Origin: Candidatus Latescibacterota bacterium
GTDB lineage: Bacteria > JAAXHH01
Direction of reading: 5' to 3'
NCBI GenBank assembly: GCA_022823465.1
Contig: JAJEHX010000007.1
Span: 1 to 64,000 of the forward strand
DNA length: 64,000 nucleotides
Position 1 is the stretch's first letter, and every line of letters begins with the position of its first letter. Both the position numbers and the translations under genes were made by a program. Of this stretch, positions 1-8,922 are shown piece by piece. Under the pieces are notes generated by a model, which did not search any database, was not told where the DNA came from, and saw nothing but the letters and a program-made list of their open reading frames with translations.

Positions 1-337
1 CCTTCATCTTGGCCTCGTAGTTCCAGGACACGTCCGTGACGAGATCGCGGATGGTCTTGAAGGCCTTCATCGGCTCGATGGTGATGGCTTCGTCCTCGGG
101 CAGGTCGCTCATCCGCGTCATGCACATCAGCTTCGGGTTTCCGTTGACCTCGGCGGAACAGGAGCCGCACTTGCCGGCCTTGCAGTTCCAGCGTACCGCC
201 AGGTCCGGGGCCGACTCCGCCTGTATCTGGTGCACCGCGTCCAGCACCACCATGCCTTCGTCGATTTCGGTGGAGTAGTCCTCGAACCCGCCGGTCTCAC
301 CATCGCCTCGCCAGATTCGGAAGTTGGCCGTCGCCAT
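1..337 (-). CDS. sdhB: Succinate dehydrogenase iron-sulfur subunit (partial, 3' end off window)
   Basis: This is the N-terminal 112 residues of the electron-transfer subunit of succinate dehydrogenase, which passes electrons from the flavoprotein to the membrane anchor. The ferredoxin-like domain shows its [2Fe-2S] ligands as C-x4-C-x2-C in CKAGKCGSC, with a distal Cys in LMCMTRM. The ATG overlaps the sdhA stop by one base (TAATG), so translation is probably coupled to sdhA. The [3Fe-4S]/[4Fe-4S] domain lies beyond position 1 and cannot be checked. Identity is clear from the motif and from the operon order C-A-B. Confidence 0.93.
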   Translation of the reverse strand, partial: MATANFRIWRGDGETGGFEDYSTEIDEGMVVLDAVHQIQAESAPDLAVRWNCKAGKCGSCSAEVNGNPKLMCMTRMSDLPEDEAITIEPMKAFKTIRDLVTDVSWNYEAKMK

Positions 338-2151
338 TATCTGTTCTCCTCGATGATCGCTGCCAGGTCCTCCCGAAGCGGTTTGACCGGAACGCGGTTG
401 ATCACCATTTCGCCGTCGGCGTGCTTGTGCTGGGTGATGTTTACGCTGCCGAAGGCCTCGTCCTTGTCTTCGTAGTCCTCGCGGAAATGGGCGCCCCGGC
501 TCTCCTTCCTTTCCAGCGCGGCCCGGGCCACCGCCTCCGACACGATCAGCAGGAACTTCAGATCCAGCGCGGTGTGCCAGCCGGGGTTGTATTCCCGGTT
601 GCCGATGACGGAGACTTTCTCTGCCCGGTGTCTGAGTTCGTCGATAACTTCCAGCGCTTTCTGCATGTCTCCTTCGTTGCGCACGATGCCGACCAGCTCC
701 TGCATTCGGTCCTGCAGTTCGTACTGGATGTCGAAGGGATTCTCGCCGCTTTGCTCGCGGTCGAAGGGCGCCAGGGTCTCGCGCACGGCCGCATCGACCT
801 GGCCGTCATCGATGGTCCCATTCGCGTTTTCCTGAGCGAACTCCGCCGCGTACTTTCCGGCGCGCTGTCCGAATACCAGCAGGTCGGATAGAGAGTTGCC
901 TCCCAGCCGGTTGGCGCCGTGCAGACCCGCCGCGCATTCCCCGGCGGCGAAAAGGCCGGGCACGGTTGTCATCTGCGTGTCGGCGTCCACGAGTACGCCC
1001 CCCATCACGTAATGGGTCGTCGGCCCCACTTCCATGGCCTCCTTCGTGATATCGATATCGGCCAGTTGCTTGAACTGGTGGTACATGCTCGGCAGCTTGC
1101 GCTTGATATGCTCTTCGGCGTTGGAGAGCTTCTCCCTGATCCACGAAATGTCGAGGTAGACCCCGTCGTGGGGCGATCCGCGGCCTTCCCTGATTTCCCG
1201 CACGATACACCGGGCTACGTGGTCCCTCGTAAGCAGTTCGGGCGGCCGGCGGGCTTCCTTGTCTCCCTGCGTATAGATCCAGCCCTCTTCGGGGCTGTCC
1301 GCCGTCGAGTTCTTGTACAGGTCCGGGATGTCGTCGAACATGAACCGGTTGCCTTCGCTGTTCGTCAGGACGCCGCCCTCGCCGCGAACGCCTTCCGTGA
1401 CCAGGATGCCCCGGACGCTGGGCGGCCAGACCATGCCGGTCGGATGGAACTGGACGAATTCCATGTCCAGCAGCGCGGCCCCGGCATCGTAGGCCAGACC
1501 GTGTCCGTCTCCCGTGTATTCCCAGCTGTTGCTCGTGATCTTGAACGCCCGGCCGATCCCGCCCGTGGCCAGGACGACTGCTTTCGCGCGGAACACGCGG
1601 AACCGTCCCCGCTCCCGGTCGTAGCCGAAGGCGCCCACGACCCGGTCGCCGTCCTTCAACAGGGCCACGATGGCGTGTTCCATGTACACTTCCATGCCCT
1701 GGTGGATGCCGAAGTCCTGGAGGGTGCGGATCATCTCCAGGCCGGTCCGGTCGCCCACGTGGGCGAGACGGGGGTACTTGTGTCCGCCGAAATTCCGTTG
1801 CAGGATGCGGCCGTCCGCCGTCCGGTCGAACAGGGCGCCCCAGGCTTCCAGCTCCCGGACGCGGTCGGGCGCTTCCCTGGCGTGCAGCTCGGCCATGCGC
1901 CAGTTGCTCAGGTACTGGCCGCCCCGCATCGTGTCGGCGAAATGGACGCTCCAGCCGTCCCGATCGTCCACGTTGGCCAGCGCCGCCGCCACCCCGCCTT
2001 CGGCCATGACCGTGTGGGCCTTGCCCAGCAGGGACTTGCAGACGAGTCCGACCGATACCCCGGCCGCCGAGGCTTCGATCGCGGCCCGGAGTCCGGCGCC
2101 GCCGGCGCCGATTACGAGAACGTCATGTTCGTGTAGCTGATATTCCGCCAT
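337..2151 (-). CDS. sdhA: Succinate dehydrogenase flavoprotein subunit
   Basis: Catalytic subunit oxidising succinate to fumarate. The dinucleotide-binding motif DVLVIGAGGAGLRAA lies at the N-terminus. The AHTVMAEGG segment carries the His expected to bind FAD covalently. QFHPTG and HGANRLGGNS carry the substrate-binding and catalytic His/Arg residues. At 604 residues it has the usual family length. I place the start at the ATG at 2151 (MAEYQLHEHDV), nine bases after a GGAG. A TTG five codons upstream (2166) is possible but has no better ribosome site. It sits between sdhC and sdhB in one operon. The sequence and the large single anchor gene upstream resemble the mycobacterial Sdh1 type more than the E. 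coli four-subunit enzyme (inference). Confidence 0.96.
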   Translation of the reverse strand: MAEYQLHEHDVLVIGAGGAGLRAAIEASAAGVSVGLVCKSLLGKAHTVMAEGGVAAALANVDDRDGWSVHFADTMRGGQYLSNWRMAELHAREAPDRVRELEAWGALFDRTADGRILQRNFGGHKYPRLAHVGDRTGLEMIRTLQDFGIHQGMEVYMEHAIVALLKDGDRVVGAFGYDRERGRFRVFRAKAVVLATGGIGRAFKITSNSWEYTGDGHGLAYDAGAALLDMEFVQFHPTGMVWPPSVRGILVTEGVRGEGGVLTNSEGNRFMFDDIPDLYKNSTADSPEEGWIYTQGDKEARRPPELLTRDHVARCIVREIREGRGSPHDGVYLDISWIREKLSNAEEHIKRKLPSMYHQFKQLADIDITKEAMEVGPTTHYVMGGVLVDADTQMTTVPGLFAAGECAAGLHGANRLGGNSLSDLLVFGQRAGKYAAEFAQENANGTIDDGQVDAAVRETLAPFDREQSGENPFDIQYELQDRMQELVGIVRNEGDMQKALEVIDELRHRAEKVSVIGNREYNPGWHTALDLKFLLIVSEAVARAALERKESRGAHFREDYEDKDEAFGSVNITQHKHADGEMVINRVPVKPLREDLAAIIEENR

Positions 2152-2191
2152 TAAAGGATGCTCCAATCGATCATCAAAGGATTCTCCAATC
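2149..2191 (-). repeat. Imperfect tandem duplication at the sdhC/sdhA junction
   Basis: Two copies of a 20-base unit that starts GATTGGAG and ends ATG lie 23 bases apart on the minus strand (2191-2172 and 2168-2149), matching at 18 of 20 positions. Each copy contains a GGAG, a stop codon and an ATG. The first copy ends sdhC and opens a seven-codon ORF (MIDWSIL, then stop). The second gives the sdhA ribosome site and start. It looks like a local duplication of an original overlapping stop/start junction. Confidence 0.75.
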
Positions 2192-2977
2192 CGTCCACAC
2201 GCCCATGGCCACGAGGCGTACGTATATGTCCGCGAAACCGACCCAGACCAGGCTGAGCCAGGCCCATGTCATGTGTTTCCTGTTCAGGCACGAGACACAG
2301 TTGTAACTCGCGTGCCGCACGGGCGCTTTCGAAAGCAGATCCAGGTTTCCGCCGACCAGGTGGCGCAGGGAGTGGCAGCCGAACTGGTAGCCGCCCAGGA
2401 GAATAACGTTCAGGGTCAGCACGAGGGTTCCGACGCCGATGCCGAATGTCGTTTCACCGGTCGATACATCCGTGAACCACATGGCCTTCCATGCGTCCTG
2501 GCACAGGAAGATCCAGATGATGAACACCAGGTAGAGAAAGTACCGGTGGATATTCTGAAGTATCAGCGGAAAGGACTGTTCCCCCCGGTACTTCTTCCTC
2601 GGTTCGGAAACGCTGCAGGAAGGAGGATCGGCCCAGAATGCCTTGTAGTACGCGCCCCGGTAGTAGTAGCAGGTGATCCGGAATCCCGCCGGCGCCCACA
2701 GGATCAGGAAGGCTGGTGAAAAGGGGAGCAGGGCAGGCCACCATTCGGGTTTGGGACCGAACAGGGCATGGGACGAACTGCCGAAGATCTCGGGAGAATA
2801 GAAAGGCGAAAGATAGGGTCCCCAGGCGTAGAACTCACCCTGAAAGGCCGCCCACGTGGAGTAGACGACAAAGGCGGAGAATACGCCGAGCGTCAGTAAT
2901 TGTTGCACCCACCACGCGTCTCTGCGGCGCGTCTGACCGAAACCGCTCGTCTTCAGCGTAACACCGGTTGTCGACAT
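2174..2977 (-). CDS. sdhC: Succinate dehydrogenase membrane anchor, Sdh1-like with Cys/His cluster
   Basis: A 267-residue integral membrane protein directly upstream of sdhA, and probably the only anchor of this complex because no sdhD follows. Hydrophobic segments lie near residues 28-45, 82-97, 141-160, 178-198 and 237-258. NIHRY (His144) could be a heme ligand. Residues C201, H202, H206, C227, C230 and H235 form two Cys/His clusters beside membrane segments (GCHSLRH and NCVSCLNRKH). From memory, a mycobacterial Sdh1 structure showed a membrane-embedded Rieske-type [2Fe-2S] centre in the equivalent subunit. These residues are candidates for the same centre here. The start has GAGG upstream. 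It is the first gene of the operon. Confidence 0.8.
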   Translation of the reverse strand: MSTTGVTLKTSGFGQTRRRDAWWVQQLLTLGVFSAFVVYSTWAAFQGEFYAWGPYLSPFYSPEIFGSSSHALFGPKPEWWPALLPFSPAFLILWAPAGFRITCYYYRGAYYKAFWADPPSCSVSEPRKKYRGEQSFPLILQNIHRYFLYLVFIIWIFLCQDAWKAMWFTDVSTGETTFGIGVGTLVLTLNVILLGGYQFGCHSLRHLVGGNLDLLSKAPVRHASYNCVSCLNRKHMTWAWLSLVWVGFADIYVRLVAMGVWTDWRIL

Positions 2978-3267
2978 AGGTTATCCTCTAGAAACCAGTA
3001 TTTGAAACGGCTGAATTTCACAGACAAAACACATTAGCGCAAATTAGATGAACGGTGGCTGTAATGCAATAGAAAAATGTCGCCGCAACCCCCGTGGTTT
3101 CGGTAAGCAGCCCCGCGGTTTTCCGAGGGATAAAACAATGGCCGGATCCAGGGGCGCCGCGCTATATTGAAGGCCAGATTCGAGACACGGCACGTGAACA
3201 CGCAGGCATGGTCCGCGGACGCGAAGGCGTCCTGACACGCACGCAGAATAGGAAACCGCACCTGGAA

Positions 3268-5226
3268 ATGTCGTCCGGCCCTTCTCAAGAAGCTCCCGTC
3301 GCCCGCACCTCAACCGGCCTGACGCCGCGCACATTGATCCTGGGGGCCGTGCTGGCCGTTTTCATCGCGATCTGGACCCCGCACACCAACTACGTAATGC
3401 ACGGGCCCCGGCTGACGCTCAGCCACATCTCGATCGCCGCACTCATATCCTTCCTGCTGGTCATCTGCTGCATTCAGCTCCCATTGCGATACTGGCGGCC
3501 GGGCCGGGCGTTCACGGCAAGCGAGCTTTCCGGGCTCTTCTTCTTCTGCCTCGTCTCGTCGACGATCCCGGGCAAGGCTTTCGTGGATTACTTTCTCGGC
3601 ATTCTGGCTTCTCCCTATTACTACGCCACACAGGAAAACCGCTGGGCGGAATCCTTCTTCGCCCACCTCCCGGGATGGCTGGTCGTCCGCGACGACCTGG
3701 GGGCTGCGCGGGGTTTCTACGAGGGCACCGGCCAGAGTCTGCACCTGTGGCTCGACTGGCTCGTTCCTCTGTTCTGGTGGATGTGCATGCTGGCGGCGCT
3801 GTTCGTGGTCATGGCATGTATCGCGGTGATCTTCCGCAGGCAGTGGGTGGAGCACGAACGCCTGGCATTCCCCGCGGTGCATATCCCCGTGATGCTGATC
3901 GCCCAGACGACAAGGGGCGGTCCTGTTCCTGAATTCATCAGAAACAGGTACTTCCAGGTGGGATTCGGGATCACCTTCGCCCTGCTGGCCTGGAACTGCG
4001 TCAGTTATTTTGGCGGCGTACCCGCCATACCCATCGGGGCCGCTTTTCGAACCAAGATCCAGCTTGCTTCCTCGATTCCCCCGACGGAAGTACAGTTCAA
4101 TATCTTCATGATGTGTTTCGCCTTCTTCGCCGATCTGAAGGTGCTGATGAGCATCTGGGTCTTCCACCTGCTGGCGTTAACGGAAATAAGCCTGCTCAAC
4201 CAGCTCGGCATTTCGGCCTCCGGTGTGGGCGGCGGAGCGGGGTTCATCGTACAGACGCAGCATTTCGGCGGTTTCTGGGTTTTCGTGCTCTGGGGAATCT
4301 GGGTGGCGAGACACCATTTGAAGGCAGTCTGGCTCAAGGCTACCGGACGATCCGCGGAACTCGATGACTCTACGGAACTGATGTCCTATCGCGCGGCGGT
4401 GCTTGGCGTGGTGGGCGGCCTCAGCTACCTCCTGTTCTGGCTGAACCGCATGGGTATGTCGGTCGACGTGGCCGTCCTGCTTCTCGTGATCACGCTGGCC
4501 CTTTATATCGGGGTGACCCGCATCGTCGCCGAGACAGGACTCGTATTCCTCGATCTGCCGGTAAACTCCAATGATATGACGGTGGCCGTCCTGGGTTCGC
4601 GCAACCTGTCCGCTTCGAATCTGACGGCCCTGGGGCTTACCCACACCATATCCCACAATCACCGGGGCATCGGACTTTCATCGGTGATGCACGGCCTGAA
4701 GGCCGCCGACGGATTCATGGGCGCCAGGAGAGGACTGTTCGGCGCGGTGTGCGTCCTGCTGGCGCTCACGTTTCTCGTCACCAATGGCTACACGATCTAC
4801 GCGGGGGCGACGGGAACCGGCGCCCACGATTTCGCGCCCCTGAAGGCAGATCTTTTCTACAACCAACTGGTCACGTGGCTCAACAACCCCTTCACCCTTT
4901 CCTACGAGGAAATCTACTTTCTGCTCCTGGGCGCCGCGATCACTGGGGTGCTCTTCGCCCTGCACTATCATTTTCCCGCCTGGCCCCTCCACCCCATCGG
5001 TTACACCGTGGCCTACACGGACATTATCAATCTCGAAATCACATCGGTCTTTATGATCTGGCTGGTCAAATCGCTTCTGATGCGGCTGGGGGGGTTCGAA
5101 ATGTACCGGAAGATGCAGCCGGCCGTGATCGGCGTGCTGCTGGGATATGCCGCGGGGGTGGCCCTTTCCCTCGTGGTGGACGTTATCTGGTTTCCCGGCC
5201 AGGGCCATAACGTGCACAACTGGTAG
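3268..5226 (+). CDS. DUF6785/DUF6784-type polytopic membrane protein (paralogue 1)
   Basis: About 652 residues with a dozen or more hydrophobic segments. It is homologous to the gene at 5318-7249. Shared motifs include VPLFWWM, FRRQWVEHERL, the ENRWAESFF/ENQWEAHFF pair and the C-terminal WPLHPIGY. I recall this family as DUF6785 (N-terminal) with DUF6784 (C-terminal), common in Planctomycetes-like genomes, of unknown function and possibly transport. The open frame runs back to a GTG at 3094, but the ATG at 3268 gives a protein of the same length as the paralogue and removes an uncharacteristic N-terminus. The ribosome site is weak for every candidate start. It is convergent with its paralogue. 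Confidence 0.75.
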   Translation: MSSGPSQEAPVARTSTGLTPRTLILGAVLAVFIAIWTPHTNYVMHGPRLTLSHISIAALISFLLVICCIQLPLRYWRPGRAFTASELSGLFFFCLVSSTIPGKAFVDYFLGILASPYYYATQENRWAESFFAHLPGWLVVRDDLGAARGFYEGTGQSLHLWLDWLVPLFWWMCMLAALFVVMACIAVIFRRQWVEHERLAFPAVHIPVMLIAQTTRGGPVPEFIRNRYFQVGFGITFALLAWNCVSYFGGVPAIPIGAAFRTKIQLASSIPPTEVQFNIFMMCFAFFADLKVLMSIWVFHLLALTEISLLNQLGISASGVGGGAGFIVQTQHFGGFWVFVLWGIWVARHHLKAVWLKATGRSAELDDSTELMSYRAAVLGVVGGLSYLLFWLNRMGMSVDVAVLLLVITLALYIGVTRIVAETGLVFLDLPVNSNDMTVAVLGSRNLSASNLTALGLTHTISHNHRGIGLSSVMHGLKAADGFMGARRGLFGAVCVLLALTFLVTNGYTIYAGATGTGAHDFAPLKADLFYNQLVTWLNNPFTLSYEEIYFLLLGAAITGVLFALHYHFPAWPLHPIGYTVAYTDIINLEITSVFMIWLVKSLLMRLGGFEMYRKMQPAVIGVLLGYAAGVALSLVVDVIWFPGQGHNVHNW

Positions 5227-5280
5227 GTCGACTGGGAACGGCGGGCGAGGCGGTCCCGAAACACCTCGGTGATCGCCTGC

Positions 5281-5310
5281 CTGTCGTGCTGGAAACCGGC
5301 ATCACGACAG
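5281..5310. terminator. Hairpin between convergent DUF6785 paralogues
   Basis: Perfect 8-base arms CTGTCGTG (5281-5288) and CACGACAG (5303-5310) with an inner GCTGG/CCGGC pairing. It lies in the 91-base gap between two convergent genes, so it could end transcription from both sides. There is no clear T-run, so intrinsic termination is uncertain. Confidence 0.45.
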
Positions 5311-5317
5311 CGTCGTA

Positions 5318-7249
5318 CTAGAAGATCTCCGCGATGTGCGGGGTGTCGGGAAAAAACAACGTATCGACGATATAGGCCGCCAGGACCCCTATGACGTAGC
5401 CGACCAGCATGCCCAGGAACAGGGGTTGGGCTTTCCGGTACAGGTTGACGCCGCCGATACGGAGCAGGATGACCTGTACGAGCCAGGCCACGAAGAAGGT
5501 GAACACGGCGCCCCGTATGGGCGCCGAAGCCCCGATGGCGAAACCGATGGGATTAAGCGGCCACCAGTAGAAGAGGTACCTGCCCAGGGCCAGCAACAGG
5601 CTCACCCCCATGCCCGCCGCGAGAAACAGCACTTCGAGCGAGGTGATCTGCGTGGCGTTCTTCATCCACTTGACCACGAGGTCGAAGAACAGGTTCCCCG
5701 TGTTGCGCAGGTTGATATGCAGGTTGTCGGCGCCATCTGTGTAACCCGAGTAGATGACGTATCCCGTGGAGATCGCCGTGGCGGCGGCGAAAGCGAGACA
5801 CATCAGCAGGAACAGCCGTCCCCGGTTCTGACCGAGGTAGTCCCGCCACCAGGCGACGTGCGAGAGGCCGACCATGGTGAAGGTCCGCCAGTTCCGGGCG
5901 AAGGCGTTGGTCAGTCCGAGGCCGGTCAGCGTCGGCCCGGACAGGTTGGCCGAACCCACCATGCCCACAGTGAAGGCGTGGGCGTTGATTGGCAGGTCGA
6001 GGTTGATCAGGCCCGCCTCGGCGAGCACGCGCGCGATCCCGAAATAAAACACCAGAAGGAAGAACAGGAAGAGCAGGGCGACCGGTATGGTAAAGCCGAT
6101 GGCGTGTAGCCATGCGATCATGAAGAGCACGCCCAGGATCAGTCCGAAGACCGCCGTCCGGTAGGAGAACAGTTCATTTTCGTCCCGCAGATCGCTCTCC
6201 CTTCCCAGCGATTTACGCAGGACGTTCCGGATGTGGCGCCGCGCCATCCAGCACCCGATCAGGGCAAACATGATCAGGCCGCCGCAGAACTGGATGGACA
6301 CCAGTCCCCGGGGCACGATCGTCTCGGCGGGCGAGATCACGCCGAAACGGTTGAGCAGGCCGGTTTCCAGGATGACGAGCACCTGGAAGAACCAGACGCT
6401 GAACAGGATCTCGACGTTGATGAAGAAGGCGAAGCACAGGACATAGGGCACGAGCCGGATGGCGATCGGCGGAAAGGAAGGATCGATGACCACGTTGAAT
6501 ACAGGCCCGGGCAGCGGGATGTGGGGAAGCACGTCCCAGAACCCGATGATGTTCCACGTCATGATCGAGAGGGAGACCAGGAGGCCGATCTGGAACAGCC
6601 GGTTGCCGAAAAGCGCAGGCCACCTTCCCGGGGTGTTCCCTTCGGTTTCGAGCAGACGGACGATCACCTCGCCCATGGGGAACCGGAGGCGTTCGTGTTC
6701 CACCCACTGTTTCCGGAATATCACGACCAGGCAGGCGCCTACGAAAAGCAGGGTACCCAGGGCGGACATCCACCAGAAGAGCGGCACGATCCATTCCTGC
6801 CACGGTATCGGCGCGCCGGAGGGTCGTCCCGCGAAGAAATCGGAGACCTGGCCCTTGTCATTGGGAATGACGGCCCATTCCGGCAGGTAGGCGAAAAAGT
6901 GGGCCTCCCACTGGTTCTCCGGGCTCGCGAAGTAATAGGGCGCGGTGATTACGCTGATGAGATAGCGAACCATGCCCCAGTCCGGCACCATGGCCGCGAT
7001 CAGTCCCATGGCGAAGATGACCAGGAGTTCCGGCCTGGTCAGCGCGGCGTCCCGAGACAGGGAGCGGACCAGCAGGTTCGGTAGCAGGACGAGAACGAGG
7101 AAGGGAATGAGGAGGCACAGCGGCATCTGGGGGAAGGTCAGATAGTTGTAGCTCAGCTGTGCGGAGGCGTACTGTCCCCAGAAGGCAACGCAGCAGGCGA
7201 AGGCCAGGCCCAGAACTGACGTTTTAAGGGAAATGGGATTCACGGTCAT
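5318..7249 (-). CDS. DUF6785/DUF6784-type polytopic membrane protein (paralogue 2)
   Basis: 643 residues, membrane-spanning throughout, and co-linear with the protein at 3268-5226: WIVPLFWWMSALG, FRKQWVEHERLRFP, and a C-terminal WWPLNPIGFA followed by a last block VDTLFFPDTPH that matches VDVIWFPGQGH. Family function is unknown, and a permease role is only an inference from topology. It is the last gene of a minus-strand run: sulfatase, TIM-barrel isomerase, SDR, then this gene. That context makes a sugar or sugar-acid uptake role worth considering. The ATG start has no obvious ribosome site. Confidence 0.75.
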   Translation of the reverse strand: MTVNPISLKTSVLGLAFACCVAFWGQYASAQLSYNYLTFPQMPLCLLIPFLVLVLLPNLLVRSLSRDAALTRPELLVIFAMGLIAAMVPDWGMVRYLISVITAPYYFASPENQWEAHFFAYLPEWAVIPNDKGQVSDFFAGRPSGAPIPWQEWIVPLFWWMSALGTLLFVGACLVVIFRKQWVEHERLRFPMGEVIVRLLETEGNTPGRWPALFGNRLFQIGLLVSLSIMTWNIIGFWDVLPHIPLPGPVFNVVIDPSFPPIAIRLVPYVLCFAFFINVEILFSVWFFQVLVILETGLLNRFGVISPAETIVPRGLVSIQFCGGLIMFALIGCWMARRHIRNVLRKSLGRESDLRDENELFSYRTAVFGLILGVLFMIAWLHAIGFTIPVALLFLFFLLVFYFGIARVLAEAGLINLDLPINAHAFTVGMVGSANLSGPTLTGLGLTNAFARNWRTFTMVGLSHVAWWRDYLGQNRGRLFLLMCLAFAAATAISTGYVIYSGYTDGADNLHINLRNTGNLFFDLVVKWMKNATQITSLEVLFLAAGMGVSLLLALGRYLFYWWPLNPIGFAIGASAPIRGAVFTFFVAWLVQVILLRIGGVNLYRKAQPLFLGMLVGYVIGVLAAYIVDTLFFPDTPHIAEIF

Positions 7250-7287
7250 GCTTGGTCATGCCCGGTCGGGCCCGGTGGCGCAGGGAG

Positions 7288-8067
7288 TTACTCCTGGATG
7301 GAGGCCGTGCCGCGCTTGAGCCAGAACCCGCCGTCGACGCGCAGGACTTCTCCGGTAATATAGTCCGCCGCGTCGGAACACAGGAAGGTGGCGGCCCTGC
7401 CCAGGTCCTCGATCGTACCCATCCTGCCCCAGGGCAGTCTCCTGCCCCCTTCCTCCAATTCCCGCTCCGTCGAGTACTGGCGCTCGCCCGGCGTGTCGGT
7501 CCATCCGGGTTCGATTACGTTCACGCGGATGCGGTGTTCCAGCAGCTCCAGGGCGATGATGGCTGCCATGTGGTTCATGCCGGCCTTGGCGGAAGAATAG
7601 GACAGAGACGTTGGGAAGGGCAGGAAGGACATGACCGAACTGATGAAGAGAATGCTGCCGCCCTTTCCTCCTGCCGCCATCTTCCGGGCGCCGGCCTGTG
7701 CGATGTGAAAGGCGCCGAAAAGGCTGACATCGTAGGTCTTCCGCATCTCATCCACGTCCATCTCGAGAAAGGGCTCCCGTTTCGAATAATAGGCGTTCGC
7801 CACGACGATATCGGGGCTGCCGAGTTCCTTCGCCGTCCGATCCACCATGTCGTCCACCGCGGTACGGTCCGATGCGTCCGCGCCGACGACGATCGCCCGC
7901 CGGCCCATGCGTCTGATTTCGTCCGCGACGCCCTCGGCATCTTCCCGGTGGCGGAAGTAGTTGACGGTGACGTCCGCCCCGGCGCGGGCCATTTCGAGGG
8001 CAATGCCCTTGCCGATGCCACGGGACGAACCACTGATCAGCGCTGTCTTGCCTGAAAGGTCGATCAT
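7288..8067 (-). CDS. SDR-family NAD(P)-dependent oxidoreductase
   Basis: 259 residues of classical short-chain dehydrogenase. The cofactor loop is SGSSRGIGKG (TGxxxGxG type). The catalytic Ser lies in LFISSVMS, and Tyr/Lys are in YSSAK. The usual NNAG is changed to ANAYY. The C-terminal ITGEVLRVDGG is typical. The substrate is not predictable; neighbours (sulfatase, isomerase-like TIM barrel) suggest a sugar or polyol. ATG is preceded by GAGGA five bases away. It lies 38 bases upstream of the DUF6785 gene and is probably co-transcribed with it. Confidence 0.88.
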   Translation of the reverse strand: MIDLSGKTALISGSSRGIGKGIALEMARAGADVTVNYFRHREDAEGVADEIRRMGRRAIVVGADASDRTAVDDMVDRTAKELGSPDIVVANAYYSKREPFLEMDVDEMRKTYDVSLFGAFHIAQAGARKMAAGGKGGSILFISSVMSFLPFPTSLSYSSAKAGMNHMAAIIALELLEHRIRVNVIEPGWTDTPGERQYSTERELEEGGRRLPWGRMGTIEDLGRAATFLCSDAADYITGEVLRVDGGFWLKRGTASIQE

Positions 8068-8149
8068 TTTTTCCTCGAATTGAAAGGCGCGGCGGCTAGT
8101 GCGAATACTGTTACGAATATCTGGAGTTACAAAATGACCGGGATCGGAA

Positions 8150-8911
8150 TTAAAGCCCCATGGCGGTCATGTTGCGATAGCTGATGGCGATGCTGTCGAA
8201 GGGGTCCCCGGCGCAGGTGTCCTGTTCGACCACGTACCACCGTGCGCCCGCGGCCTCGCAGGCGGCGACGATGCCGGGCCAGTTCATGTTGCCCTCGCCG
8301 ATCTCGGCCATGACCTGTTCCCGTCCCGACACGCCCAGATCCTTGAAATGGATGACCGGGCACCGGTTCCGGACCCGTTCGATCCAGTGAATCGGATCGC
8401 CCCCGCCGTACTGGATCCAGTAGGTGTCGATCTCAAAGCACAGGGCGGGGTCGCTGTCCTCGATGAGCATGGCCAGGCCGGTCCGGCCGCCCACCCGCAC
8501 GAGTTCCGTATGGTGGTTGTGGTAGCTGAAAGACAAACCGGCCTTCTTCAGCCTGGTCGCCACGACTGACGCGTCCGCGGCAAAACGGGAGAACCCGTCC
8601 GGATCGTCCCAGTAGGACCTGGGCATGGAGCCGACGGCGATATGCTCACATCCCCAGAGACGGTGCTCCTCGATGACTGCATTGAGTTCATCCTGCAACC
8701 GTTCGAAAGGTACGTGCGTGGCGCAGACGTGCAGGCCGGCGTCCCGAATCATGGTGCCGAGTTCCGCGGGGTCGACCGGTCCCAGGGCCGAAAGCTGGAT
8801 GTGGTCGTAGCCGATGGATTTGACCTTTTTCAAGGTGTTCGCGATATCGGCCGGCGTTTTCACGAAGTCGCGCAGGGTATAAAGCGTTACGGCGATTTTG
8901 CTGTCTGCCAT
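8150..8911 (-). CDS. Sugar phosphate isomerase/epimerase-like TIM-barrel protein
   Basis: 253 residues of the xylose isomerase-like TIM-barrel superfamily (AP endonuclease 2 fold). The barrel starts IAVTLYTLRDF. Probable metal ligands fall in SYHNHHTEL, FEIDTYW and VIHFKDLG, with a final Glu/Asp near the C-terminus (VVEQDTCAGDP). Homologues interconvert ketoses or inosose-type sugars, and the exact substrate cannot be read from sequence. The start has AAGGAG six bases upstream. Only 11 bases separate it from the upstream sulfatase stop, so the two are very likely one transcript. Confidence 0.85.
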   Translation of the reverse strand: MADSKIAVTLYTLRDFVKTPADIANTLKKVKSIGYDHIQLSALGPVDPAELGTMIRDAGLHVCATHVPFERLQDELNAVIEEHRLWGCEHIAVGSMPRSYWDDPDGFSRFAADASVVATRLKKAGLSFSYHNHHTELVRVGGRTGLAMLIEDSDPALCFEIDTYWIQYGGGDPIHWIERVRNRCPVIHFKDLGVSGREQVMAEIGEGNMNWPGIVAACEAAGARWYVVEQDTCAGDPFDSIAISYRNMTAMGL

Positions 8912-8922
8912 TCATGACTCCT

